DNA of 22,705 nt, taken from assembly GCA_031255655.1 (NCBI GenBank), contig JAIRSB010000181.1:1-22705 (forward strand), given 5' to 3'. Below the pieces are notes generated by a model. The model had not been told where the DNA came from and ran no database searches. It was given only the letters and a program-made list of their open reading frames with translations. This stretch comes from Spirochaetaceae bacterium. Lineage in GTDB: Bacteria > Spirochaetota > Spirochaetia > Treponematales > Breznakiellaceae. The first letter of the stretch is position 1; each line of letters begins with the position of its first letter. The position numbers and the translations under genes are program-made. Positions 15,725-22,705 of the stretch are shown one piece after another.

Positions 15725-16711
15725 ATGTTTGAGCAAACTTCGTGGCTGGAAACCCATGATAAAGTTAGACTCTTTTTAAGACGCTGGGAATCCCGCACAT
15801 CTGGTCAGGGCGGGCGCGGTGTTGTGCATATAATACATGGAATGAGCGAGCACAGCCTCCGCTTTGAGGAAACGGCGCATTACCTTTGCGAAAAAGGCTA
15901 TACCGTGTGGGCCGCCGATATGCGAGGGCATGGCAGAACCGCGGACGCAAGCATTAATCCGCCCGACAATGGAGGGCTTTTAGGGCATTGCGCCGATACA
16001 AACGCTTTTTCAAAACTTTTGCTTGATGTTGAGCGAATCAACATGGAAATTCAAAAAGCGTATCCAGAACTGCCGCTTTTTCTGCTTGGACATTCGTGGG
16101 GCGCGCTCATCGCGCAGGGCTATATCGAAACATTTAATAAAAGACCCCTTGCTGGATGCGCTCTTTCGGGAACGAAAGGCCCGGACAGAGGGCTTACCGC
16201 GTTTGCCTCTCCTTTCATAACTGTTTTTACAGCGTTGCGCAGCGTCCGCGGGTATTTCCCTTTCACACAAAAGGCGGTGTTTGACGCATATAACAAAATG
16301 TTTCAGCCTAACCGCACGGAATTCGACTGGCTGTCGCGGGACGAAGCGGAAGTGGATGCTTTTGTAGCCGACCCACTTTGCGGCTGTCAGTACAGTGCGG
16401 GTTTCTATCGGGATACTATCAACGCTCTTAGGCGCGTACACCGCAGACGCACTATGGAACGTGTAAACCGTGAGCTGCCGTTGTATGTTTTTTCAGGGAG
16501 CGCGGACCCTGCCGGCAATATGGGGGAATGCCCCACCGCTTTAGTTGACATTTACCGGAAAATAGGCATACATGATATTGAGTTTGTGTTATATCCCGAA
16601 GCCCGGCACGAAACTCTGCATGAAACAAACCGGCAAGAGGTCATGCGTAATTTGTGCGACTGGCTGGACAGGCATTTAAAGGACGCTGAAAAGTGCAGGC
16701 GAACGGCTTAA
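15725..16711 (+). CDS. Alpha/beta hydrolase, monoacylglycerol lipase-like
   Basis: The 328-residue protein has the serine-hydrolase triad: S124 in the nucleophile elbow GHSWG (122-126), D261 in FSGSADPAG and H295 in YPEARHET. The oxyanion-hole segment is HGMSEHSLRF (38-47), typical of the monoacylglycerol lipase/lysophospholipase branch (serine aminopeptidase S33 fold). A cap domain of about 50 residues (165-215) lies between strand 6 and the Asp. There is no signal peptide, so it probably acts in the cytoplasm on monoacylglycerols or lysophospholipids; the actual substrate is inferred from the subfamily only. pcnB follows 60 bp downstream on the same strand with its own ribosome-binding site, so the two may be cotranscribed. 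Confidence 0.9.
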   Translation: MFEQTSWLETHDKVRLFLRRWESRTSGQGGRGVVHIIHGMSEHSLRFEETAHYLCEKGYTVWAADMRGHGRTADASINPPDNGGLLGHCADTNAFSKLLLDVERINMEIQKAYPELPLFLLGHSWGALIAQGYIETFNKRPLAGCALSGTKGPDRGLTAFASPFITVFTALRSVRGYFPFTQKAVFDAYNKMFQPNRTEFDWLSRDEAEVDAFVADPLCGCQYSAGFYRDTINALRRVHRRRTMERVNRELPLYVFSGSADPAGNMGECPTALVDIYRKIGIHDIEFVLYPEARHETLHETNRQEVMRNLCDWLDRHLKDAEKCRRTA

Positions 16712-16771
16712 ACTGGCCTGTGGACGGGTTAATACTGCCGTGGCAAAATCGAAAATTAAAGGAACTATAGT

Positions 16772-17869
16772 TTGCGTTTCCGCTATTCAAAAAGCAAAAA
16801 CGGCAAAACAGAAAAAAAAGCCGTTGTATATACAAAGGATGAACATAATATCAATGCCTGTGACGTCAACACTGACGCGGTTTATATTTGTTCGCGTCTG
16901 CGCGCTGAAGGTTACGAGACTTATATCGTTGGTGGAGCTGTTCGTGACCTTATGCTTGGGAAAAAACCCAAAGACTTTGATATAGCGAGCGCCGCAAATC
17001 CGACTCAAATAAAAAAGATTTTCCGCAATTCCCGCGTAATAGGCCGGCGTTTCCGGCTTGTTCATGTTTTTTTCGGCGATAAAATTTACGAGTTGGCGAC
17101 TTTTCGCTCGCTGAAAGATGGGGCTACCGGAAACACTTTCGGAACGATTGAAGATGATGTTTTGCGCCGCGATTTTTCGCTTAACGCGCTGTTCTACGAC
17201 CCGGAGCAGGAACTGGTAATTGATTATATCGGTGGAGTAGAACATATACGCAGACGCTTGATTCATCCGGTAATACCGCTTGATATTATTTTTCAGGACG
17301 ACCCCGTCCGCATGATTCGCGCCGTTAAATACGCCGCGATAACTTGTTTTGAGATGTCCGACAAGCTGCGCAGTAAAATTAGAGCGGACGCCCCACTGCT
17401 AAAAAACGTTTCCCCGTCCCGTCTAACAGAAGAAATCGTTAAAATAATAAATTCACCCTGCCCGCACAGCATAATCGAATCGCTTGAGGAACACGGCTTA
17501 TATGAGCATTTGCAGCCTAACGCTTCTCGAATGATGGCGAAAGATGAAGACTTTAAGAGAAAATACATGAAATCGCTTGCCGCTTTGAGCGGTAAAAGCG
17601 GCGAAAGCCCCTGTGCTTTGCGGGCTCTGATAGAAGACTATGTCGAAATGACTACCGACTGGAACGGACAGATGCCGGAACTGTACAGAAAAACTTTTAT
17701 GACGGCTAGAAAATTTATTCTCCCTATGAATCCGCAACGCTCAGAACTTGAAAAAGCTATAAAACAGATTTTTACCACCCGCGGTATCGCCGTAAAAAAA
17801 CTCCGTCCCTTACGCAGAAGGCGCGGCAAAAAAAATTACGGCGGCGGCGAACCGGAAGATCTAATCTAA
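16772..17869 (+). CDS. pcnB: Poly(A) polymerase I-type polynucleotide adenylyltransferase
   Basis: PAP I adds 3' poly(A) tails that mark bacterial RNAs for decay. The class II nucleotidyltransferase motifs are clear: VGGAVRDLMLGKKPKDFD (53-70) with catalytic D68 and D70, then FRNSRVIGRRFRLVHVFFG, ELATFRSLKDG, RRDFSLNALFYD (132-143) and DDPVRMIRAVKYAA. The GRRFRLVHV segment and the Arg/Lys-rich C-terminus (LRPLRRRRGKKNYGGG) favour PAP I over CCA-adding enzyme. At 365 residues it is shorter than E. coli PAP I (465). The start is TTG at 16772, supported by AAAGGA 8 nt upstream and a conserved-looking MRFRYSKSKNGK N-terminus. The 3' end faces the TPR protein gene across a spacer with two hairpins. 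Confidence 0.92.
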   Translation: MRFRYSKSKNGKTEKKAVVYTKDEHNINACDVNTDAVYICSRLRAEGYETYIVGGAVRDLMLGKKPKDFDIASAANPTQIKKIFRNSRVIGRRFRLVHVFFGDKIYELATFRSLKDGATGNTFGTIEDDVLRRDFSLNALFYDPEQELVIDYIGGVEHIRRRLIHPVIPLDIIFQDDPVRMIRAVKYAAITCFEMSDKLRSKIRADAPLLKNVSPSRLTEEIVKIINSPCPHSIIESLEEHGLYEHLQPNASRMMAKDEDFKRKYMKSLAALSGKSGESPCALRALIEDYVEMTTDWNGQMPELYRKTFMTARKFILPMNPQRSELEKAIKQIFTTRGIAVKKLRPLRRRRGKKNYGGGEPEDLI

Positions 17870-17933
17870 AAAATGCCTCAAAACGCAAGCACGCGATTGA
17901 CTATTGCTTCAAATTAACAGGATTTTTGGAACA

Positions 17934-17961
17934 AGACACGCTTTCATTTGAAAGCGTGTCT
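17934..17961 (+). terminator. 12-bp perfect hairpin after pcnB
   Basis: AGACACGCTTTC (17934-17945) and GAAAGCGTGTCT (17950-17961) pair perfectly around ATTT. It lies 65 nt after the pcnB stop between convergent genes. There is no U-tract on either side, so it may act as a transcript 3'-end stabiliser or a weak terminator. Confidence 0.55.
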
Positions 17962-17970
17962 AAGTGCGGT

Positions 17971-18007
17971 AAAAATGTCCGGCGAGCGCATATCCGCGCC
18001 GCCGGAC
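17971..18007 (-). terminator. Intrinsic terminator of the TPR protein gene
   Basis: Read on the minus strand, an 8-bp stem (GTCCGGCG, 18007-18000, with CGCCGGAC, 17984-17977) is extended by GCG/CGC past a bulged base. It is followed by ATTTTT (17976-17971). It begins 7 nt after the stop codon, a standard rho-independent layout. Confidence 0.8.
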
Positions 18008-18013
18008 GGTGTG

Positions 18014-19189
18014 TTATTTAAGCCTTATTATTATGCTTTCGGCACGTTCTTTGTAACGTTCCGGTGACTCGTAGGATGCTTCTTCCAGATAGGCAAGCGC
18101 TTCGCTGTTTCTGCCCGCGGTTGCGGCATTGATGCCGAGCGCGTACTTTACAAGAGCGGAGTCGGCGCCGTACTCAAGCGCGGAACGGTAGTAGGCGTCC
18201 GCCATGTCGTAGTTATCCTCTTCGTACGCCAAAAGCCCCAAATAGTAGTACGCGGCGTAGTGTGAGGGTTTTTGATACAGCGCGGCGAGGAAGTACGATT
18301 CAGCGTTTTCGAGGTCTTTCGCATTATACGCCTGCTGCCCCAAGTCTATAAGCTCCGCGAATGTTTTTCTGCTCGCTACATAATTATTGTAATCAGCGCG
18401 CATTCTTTCCAGTGTATTCCAGCTTGTCAAACGTTCCATGACAACCTGTGAATTTTCCGCCGCGGAATTATTTGGCGAAAGCAGCATGAAAGCCTCTGTG
18501 ATTGCCCTAAAGTAATCTCCATTTCCGCCGCTATTAAGAAAGAATGATACGACAGCCCATGAGACAGGCTGAAAATATTCCGGCATTCCGTTCATGTCTG
18601 CCAAAAATACCGATTCCAACGAAGGCTGGTGCGTTCCAAGATTTTTCACCGTTTCCAGCCATGAAAGATTTTCTTCGTAACGAAGTTCGCGTGTATCTCT
18701 GTCAAATTTGAGCGTATTGAAGTATATGGCAAAACCTTCCCTCATCCATGACGGCGGATACGGGATAAATGCTCTAAAAAACTGAATGAACGCCTGATGC
18801 GCGAGCATACGCTCCTCGTCCGGCGCCCCTCTGTTCACGACAAGCTCACGCCGTTCCGGCTGGCTGTAATGCAAATAAACCGCGCCGTCACGTGTTGAGC
18901 CGAGTTTTGACGTAACATAGCTGTCATAAGCCGATTTGTTCGTAAACGCCACTACACGCAAAGGCCCGCTCAGCGCGGACGGATTAAAACGGAACAGGCG
19001 ATTATACACATCAAAACGCAGTTCCATTTCACGGCAAAGCGTCTCCGCGTCATAACTGCCGCCGTCTGAAATGACGTTAAAATACTGATTTCGCACCTCA
19101 ACCCTGATTGGACTGGTTGCGTCATATTGAGCCGCCAACGGACTCAATATGATTGCGGCAAAAAACAAGGTTACTACGATTCTCTTCAT
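18014..19189 (-). CDS. Exported TPR protein with degenerate gluzincin-like peptidase domain
   Basis: A signal peptide (MKRIVVTLFFAAIILSPLAAQ, cleavage near residue 20) directs export. Residues 25-270 resemble the peptidase-MA-like gluzincin domain: a zinc protease would have HExxH followed by an EG...YF segment, but here the first motif reads HQAFI (131-135), so the catalytic Glu and the second zinc His are replaced, while the REGFAIYF segment with E151 is kept. It is therefore probably a non-catalytic domain. Residues about 275-385 contain three tetratricopeptide repeats (AYNAKDLENAESYFLAALYQKP, AYEEDNYDMADAYYRSALEYG, and a third), suited to protein binding. GGGGGAAG upstream fixes the ATG at 19189. 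It follows the P-loop gene by 64 bp and has its own terminator. Confidence 0.85.
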   Translation of the reverse strand: MKRIVVTLFFAAIILSPLAAQYDATSPIRVEVRNQYFNVISDGGSYDAETLCREMELRFDVYNRLFRFNPSALSGPLRVVAFTNKSAYDSYVTSKLGSTRDGAVYLHYSQPERRELVVNRGAPDEERMLAHQAFIQFFRAFIPYPPSWMREGFAIYFNTLKFDRDTRELRYEENLSWLETVKNLGTHQPSLESVFLADMNGMPEYFQPVSWAVVSFFLNSGGNGDYFRAITEAFMLLSPNNSAAENSQVVMERLTSWNTLERMRADYNNYVASRKTFAELIDLGQQAYNAKDLENAESYFLAALYQKPSHYAAYYYLGLLAYEEDNYDMADAYYRSALEYGADSALVKYALGINAATAGRNSEALAYLEEASYESPERYKERAESIIIRLK

Positions 19190-19207
19190 TCTTCCCCCTG
19201 TAACGAA

Positions 19208-19258
19208 ACTAGCAGGCTTTTTTTTAGTTAGATTAAGTACAAGGACAAACCTGCTAGT
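19208..19258. repeat. 9-bp inverted repeat between the P-loop and TPR genes
   Basis: ACTAGCAGG (19208-19216) and CCTGCTAGT (19250-19258) are perfect inverted arms around 33 nt. One arm contains the stop codon of the P-loop gene; the other lies about 19 nt upstream of the TPR gene start. On the minus strand the loop ends in nine A residues. It could be an intercistronic hairpin or an operator. Confidence 0.45.
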
Positions 19259-20117
19259 ACATCATTTCAATAACTTTATCTATTATGATGTTCACTTCTT
19301 CAATGAGAATTCCTGTGTACTTCTCTATATTTTCGGTAATATATAGCCGAAGTTTGCAAACTTTTTTTTCAAGCTCGATTCCGAAGTTTACGTCTGTCGT
19401 TACAACAAGCCTGTAGCCGGTATTAACGTCTTCTACCTCGATTTTTTTGACATAAAAACCAGCATTAAACTCATTCACGCAGTTTTTCACCATCAGACTA
19501 AGAGCTTTGTTCGATATGAGAAGTTTTTGGGGCATGGAATACATAGGGCGTACAACTGATTCTTCGCGCACAACGGGAACAGTTTGTATGGGAACCAGAA
19601 ATTTTGAGCGCTTCTGTATCGAGATGGGGGAAAAAAATATGTCCGGGTAGCCGCGTTTCACCTCGACGGACGGCACGGGGATTATATGCTTCCCCTCGAC
19701 CCGCCGCATTCTGAGCGCGTTGTCTATGTCGTCCTGCGAGGCGACTTCTTCGATGAATATGATTCTGGCAGGCTGCGGAAGCTGCAAACGCGCCGCTATC
19801 TTATTCACCATCTTTTCTGAGGTACCGATGATTAGGATGCTTGAAAACTTTTCCGTCTGTAACTTGCGGGCTACCTCGTCGCGGCGGTCTTTTTCGTCAA
19901 ACACCGCCGCTTTGACCGCGGATAGGAAAGATTTTTCTTCTTTTGCCGAATGCCCCGCGATTATACGGTCATCTCGTATCAAAAGGCCGTCATCAATTAT
20001 GAAATCGACACGGCGCTTTTGAGCTACGATTTTCGCGTGATAACTTTTACCTGTACCGCTTGCCCCGACAAGCGCGAAGACCTTAATACTTTTAGCGGAA
20101 AATAAATCGAATATCAC
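19254..20117 (-). CDS. P-loop protein fused to an Asp23/Gls24-like domain
   Basis: The N-terminal part (about 10-165) is a P-loop domain with Walker A GASGTGKS (18-25), a conserved-looking IIDDGLLIRDD (40-50) and a Walker B-like RIIFIEE (118-124). Other distinctive segments are ILIIGTSEKMVNKIAARL and GKHIIPVPSVEVKRGYPD. A linker with VVRPMYS leads to a C-terminal domain (about 199-283) whose strand-helix pattern (YRLVVTTDVNFGIELEKKVCKLRLYITENIEKYTG, then EEVNIIIDKV) resembles Asp23/Gls24 proteins. I recall similar uncharacterised proteins in clostridia, but no assigned function. No membrane segment is seen. The start is GTG at 20117, without a Shine-Dalgarno sequence at useful spacing and directly after a TATAAT promoter. 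ATP or GTP binding is likely; the role is unknown. Confidence 0.82.
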   Translation of the reverse strand: MIFDLFSAKSIKVFALVGASGTGKSYHAKIVAQKRRVDFIIDDGLLIRDDRIIAGHSAKEEKSFLSAVKAAVFDEKDRRDEVARKLQTEKFSSILIIGTSEKMVNKIAARLQLPQPARIIFIEEVASQDDIDNALRMRRVEGKHIIPVPSVEVKRGYPDIFFSPISIQKRSKFLVPIQTVPVVREESVVRPMYSMPQKLLISNKALSLMVKNCVNEFNAGFYVKKIEVEDVNTGYRLVVTTDVNFGIELEKKVCKLRLYITENIEKYTGILIEEVNIIIDKVIEMMY

Positions 20118-20152
20118 TCCGTATTATAACACGCCGGAGTGGTATTTCGCAA
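20116..20152 (-). promoter_or_regulatory. Leaderless promoter of the P-loop gene with flanking dyad
   Basis: Minus strand: TTGCGA (20152-20147), 18-nt spacer, consensus TATAAT (20128-20123), ending 5 nt before the GTG at 20117. ACTCCG (20116-20121) and CGGAGT (20135-20140) are perfect inverted arms around the -10 box, as in an operator. The -35 box lies only 6 nt after the putP stop codon. Confidence 0.6.
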
Positions 20153-20158
20153 CAGATT

Positions 20159-21637
20159 TCAATCCCCCAGCTTTGTATAAGCCTCGTATTCGGCCTCGAC
20201 CTCCGGGTCGCTGCGCCTGCTTGCCAGACTTACGAGCATCGCCGTAACGAGACATACGGCGAAACCGGGCACAATTTCATAGAGTTCGAATATGCCGCCA
20301 CTTAGTTGTTTCCACACGATTACCGTTACGCCTCCGGCTATGAGACCGGCAAGAGCGCCGTTCCGCGTTGTCTTTTTCCAGAACAGTGATAACAAGACAA
20401 GAGGCCCGAACGTCGCGCCGAAACCCGCCCATGCATAACTGACCATCTTGAATATGGAACTGTTCCTGTTCGAGGCCAGAAAAATGGCGATTAGCGCAAT
20501 CACAAGCACGACAACGCGGCTCATAACCAACATCTGCTTCTCGCTCGCTTTCTTGTTCAGAAAGCCCATGTAAACATCGCGGGAGAACGCGGAGGCGGCA
20601 ACCAGAAGCTGCGAATCGGCGGTGCTCATGGCCGCAGCGAGTATACCGCATAAGAATATTCCGGCGATAAACGGCGGGTACATCTGCATTATCGTAACGA
20701 TGAAAACCGTCTCCTGCGCACCTGCCGCCAACGGCGAGGCCAGATATGCCCTGCCAAGAACGCCCACTAGCAATGCCCCAATGAATGCGATTGTTACCCA
20801 GACCATCGCGATTCTGCGGGAAACTTTTACATCGTGGTTTGAGCGCAGCCCCATAAAACGCACTAGTATGTGCGGCATCCCGAAATAGCCAAGCCCCCAT
20901 GAGAGCGCGGAAATTATGTCCATAGCGCCGAAAGGCTGTTCAGGGTTGTTGTGGAAGGGGTTTAGGAATTCCACGCCGATTTTAGCCACTGTGTCGGAAA
21001 TCCCGCCCATGCTCAGAACGCTGATTACAGCCGTAACCACAAGCGCGGTAAACATCAGTCCGCCCTGCACAAAATCCGTGGAACAGACCGCGAGATAACC
21101 GCCCAATATCGTGTAAGCGAGCACGATGGCCGCACCTAATATGAGGGCGTAAAGGTATTCTATGCCGAAAACCGAGCTGAACAAGTCGGCGCAGGCCATA
21201 AAACCGGAGGCTGTGTAAACAGTAAAAAATATGAGGATGAATATGACGGATACCAGTGCGATTGCGCGGGATTTGTCTTTGAAACGGTTTGTAAAGAATT
21301 CCGGTATCGTTATGGCGTCCCCTGCGTGTATCGTGTATTTGCGAAGGCGTTTTGCCACGAAAAACCAGTTCAAATAGGTGCCTATCACGAGCCCTGCCGC
21401 CGTCCAAAAGGCTTCTTTCATGCCGCCTAAGTACGCGACACCGGGCAGACCCATCAAAAGCCAGCCCGACATATCCGATGCTTCCGCGCTGAAAGCCGTT
21501 ATCCACGGGCCTGTGGCGCGCGCGCCTATGAAAAAGTCCTTTGCGTCCGATGTTTTTTTGGACGTGCGCCAGCCTATGAAAAGCATCATCGAAAGATAAA
21601 TTAAAAAAGCGCAAACCGTACTGAACGAACCGTTCAT
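20159..21637 (-). CDS. putP: Sodium/proline symporter
   Basis: PutP imports proline driven by the sodium gradient. The 492-residue protein has about 13 transmembrane helices and matches PutP of the SSS family along its length. The sodium-site segment SAEASDMSGWLLMGLPG carries D55 and S57 at the E. coli PutP positions, and AAAMSTADSQLLVAASAFSRD contains the second Ser/Thr sodium and proline site (S340/T341 in E. coli). The start is fixed by a near-perfect Shine-Dalgarno sequence, AAGGAGG, about 5 nt before ATG 21637. Other SSS members transport pantothenate or sugars, but the QLLVAASAFSRD and SDMSGWLLMG blocks favour proline. It is probably transcribed alone from a promoter at 21708-21735 through a structured leader of about 64 nt. 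Confidence 0.92.
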   Translation of the reverse strand: MNGSFSTVCAFLIYLSMMLFIGWRTSKKTSDAKDFFIGARATGPWITAFSAEASDMSGWLLMGLPGVAYLGGMKEAFWTAAGLVIGTYLNWFFVAKRLRKYTIHAGDAITIPEFFTNRFKDKSRAIALVSVIFILIFFTVYTASGFMACADLFSSVFGIEYLYALILGAAIVLAYTILGGYLAVCSTDFVQGGLMFTALVVTAVISVLSMGGISDTVAKIGVEFLNPFHNNPEQPFGAMDIISALSWGLGYFGMPHILVRFMGLRSNHDVKVSRRIAMVWVTIAFIGALLVGVLGRAYLASPLAAGAQETVFIVTIMQMYPPFIAGIFLCGILAAAMSTADSQLLVAASAFSRDVYMGFLNKKASEKQMLVMSRVVVLVIALIAIFLASNRNSSIFKMVSYAWAGFGATFGPLVLLSLFWKKTTRNGALAGLIAGGVTVIVWKQLSGGIFELYEIVPGFAVCLVTAMLVSLASRRSDPEVEAEYEAYTKLGD

Positions 21638-21648
21638 AATTCCTCCTT

Positions 21649-21697
21649 AAGAGACAAAAAAGATAAAATTTTGCACCGGATTTTCGGCGCGTCTCTT
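21649..21697 (-). promoter_or_regulatory. Structured 5' leader of putP
   Basis: Read on the minus strand, AAGAGAC (21697-21691) can pair with GUCUCUU (21655-21649). Directly after the first arm, GCGCCG pairs with CGGUGC (21690-21685 with 21678-21673, one G-U pair) around a hexaloop. An A/U-rich segment with six U residues separates the inner hairpin from the second outer arm. The outer arm ends right at the AAGGAGG ribosome-binding site, so folding could affect translation, or the hairpin plus U-run could act as an attenuator. It matches no riboswitch class I know. Confidence 0.5.
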
Positions 21698-21707
21698 GTA
21701 AAGCTAG

Positions 21708-21735
21708 TTTATAGTATGCTAAACGCCAGTGGCAA
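21708..21735 (-). promoter_or_regulatory. Candidate sigma70-type promoter of putP
   Basis: Minus strand: TTGCCA (21735-21730), 16-nt spacer, TATAAA (21713-21708). Transcription would start near 21701, giving a leader of about 64 nt before the putP ATG. Confidence 0.55.
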
Positions 21736-21873
21736 CCGCCGTCGTCCCCCAAAAATCCGCAACGAGACCGCTGAAACGGGCTTTACAAGCGGGGGCGCTT
21801 AGGGCAGGATAGGAAAAGGCTATAGGCAGGCTGGAATCGGCCTTTGATGTATTTTGCGGCGGGGGATGGGGAT

Positions 21874-22705
21874 ATGGAAAAACTAGAAAAAGATAAAATA
21901 AAGGCGATTGTGGTAGACCTTGACGGGACTACACTTGGGGATGACGCTAAACTTACAGAAAGAACCTGCCGTGCTCTGCGCGGCTGCATGGCGAAGGGAC
22001 TGCGCGTGATTATCGCGACAGGGCGCAGCGCGGAATCGGCGGAGCCGTACCGCGCCGCGCTGGGGGCCGAGGGTCCTATGGTGTATTACAACGGGTCTAT
22101 GGTGCTCGATATGCCCTCCCGCGCCGTTATAGACAGCCATTACATAGAGCAAGAGGCGATTGCCGCCTGCGCGGACATAGCCCGCGCAGGCGGCTCACAA
22201 TTCTGTGTGTTCCTCTGCAAAAAAGACGACCTCTTTTCGGAAATACTGGCGACAGAAAACCCTTCGGACTCCGCGGCAAATTACAGCGAGCGCAGCGGGC
22301 TGGAGTTTTTATACGGCGAGTTGGGTGATATAATCCGTGCCGGCGATTCTTACTGCATAAAGGGAATTTTTGTTGACGAGGAAAAAAAGCTGCGGCGCGT
22401 AAGAGAAAACATTCACGAAAAACTGGGCGGAAAAGTTACATGCGTGATGTCCGCGGATTATATCCTAGAAATCCTGCCAATAGGTGTTTCTAAGGCGAGC
22501 GGAATGAGCGCCGCGCTTAAGTCTTACGGGCTTAGTCCGCGGGATGCGATCGCGTTCGGCGATGAGGAGAACGATATAGAGATGCTGTCGCTCGCGGCGT
22601 ACTCCGTTGCCCCGTCCAACGCCCGCCACTCGGCGCGTGAAGCGGCCAAATTGACAATAGACGCACACAATAAAGACGGACTCGCCGTCTTTTTGGAAAA
22701 AACTT
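21874..22705 (+). CDS. Cof-type HAD-superfamily phosphatase, 3' end cut by the window
   Basis: The frame is open from an ATG at 21874 to the window end (277 codons, no stop). The four HAD motifs are present: DLDGT (D15, D17 nucleophile and acid/base), TGR at 49-51, the lysine in GVSKASG, and GDEENDIEML. The C2-type cap between motifs II and III and the total length place it in the Cof/YbiV group, which dephosphorylates sugar phosphates, flavin or pyridoxal phosphates; the substrate is unknown. GGGGGATGGGG just upstream favours the ATG at 21874; an in-frame ATG at 21847 would add nine residues. With typical family lengths of 265-285, only a few residues should be missing. It is divergent from putP across 236 bp. 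Confidence 0.9.
   Translation, partial: MEKLEKDKIKAIVVDLDGTTLGDDAKLTERTCRALRGCMAKGLRVIIATGRSAESAEPYRAALGAEGPMVYYNGSMVLDMPSRAVIDSHYIEQEAIAACADIARAGGSQFCVFLCKKDDLFSEILATENPSDSAANYSERSGLEFLYGELGDIIRAGDSYCIKGIFVDEEKKLRRVRENIHEKLGGKVTCVMSADYILEILPIGVSKASGMSAALKSYGLSPRDAIAFGDEENDIEMLSLAAYSVAPSNARHSAREAAKLTIDAHNKDGLAVFLEKT

Noticed and set aside
16787..17266. Minus-strand open frame of 159 codons
   Set aside because: It is antisense to the conserved catalytic part of pcnB and lacks a start signal.
20982..21752. Minus-strand open frame of 256 codons and another at 20277-20900
   Set aside because: Both overlap putP in another frame on the same strand; they are rich in Arg, His and Cys with no domain, as expected for frame shadows of a GC-rich gene.
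1..22705. tRNA, rRNA, CRISPR, insertion sequence or prophage signatures
   Set aside because: Reading both strands I saw no cloverleaf-like sequence, regularly spaced repeats, transposase, integrase or phage structural genes.

Overview
This 22.7 kb window reads as chromosomal DNA of a spirochaete, most likely a Treponema-like bacterium. That is my judgement from the look of the SSB, the PcnB, several unassigned exported proteins and the many outer-membrane or lipoprotein genes; no marker here settles the species. Coding density is high, there is no long gene-free stretch, and I found no tRNA, rRNA, CRISPR array or insertion sequence.

Left part (1-5450): the start of a gene leaving the window on the minus strand, an anchored 600-residue protein of unknown function, then minus-strand genes for an FlK-type hotdog thioesterase with rlmE (23S rRNA 2'-O-methyltransferase) and for tag (3-methyladenine DNA glycosylase I). 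A small lipoprotein and a membrane-anchored SPFH-like protein follow, pointing at each other. Middle part (5595-10705): a TonB-dependent-receptor-like outer-membrane protein, a spacer with two dyad structures, a 637-residue protein I cannot assign, and ssb. A 19-bp perfect hairpin at 10709-10751 separates ssb from the opposing cluster.

The minus-strand cluster 15617-10751 runs serS, a Wzx/MATE-like flippase, a 33-codon ORF, a large lipoprotein and a small outer-membrane beta-barrel protein, with gaps small enough for one transcript. The 33-codon ORF sits inside a diverged 117-bp tandem duplication of the flippase/lipoprotein junction. Divergent from serS are a monoacylglycerol-lipase-like alpha/beta hydrolase and pcnB (RNA polyadenylation). 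Right part (18014-22705): on the minus strand putP (Na+/proline symport), a P-loop/Asp23-like fusion protein and an exported TPR protein with a degenerate metallopeptidase domain; then a Cof-type HAD phosphatase cut by the window end.

The most interesting patterns are: (1) six genes whose best sigma70-like promoter ends its -10 box only 5-8 nt before the start codon and which lack a Shine-Dalgarno sequence, while neighbouring genes have strong ones, suggesting frequent leaderless transcription; (2) the 117-bp junction duplication that made a chimeric small ORF; (3) the P-loop/Asp23-like fusion with a dyad around its -10 box; (4) an SSB lacking the usual acidic C-terminal tip; (5) a structured leader before putP. 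I see no complete new defence or mobile system. All alignments and structures were done by eye.
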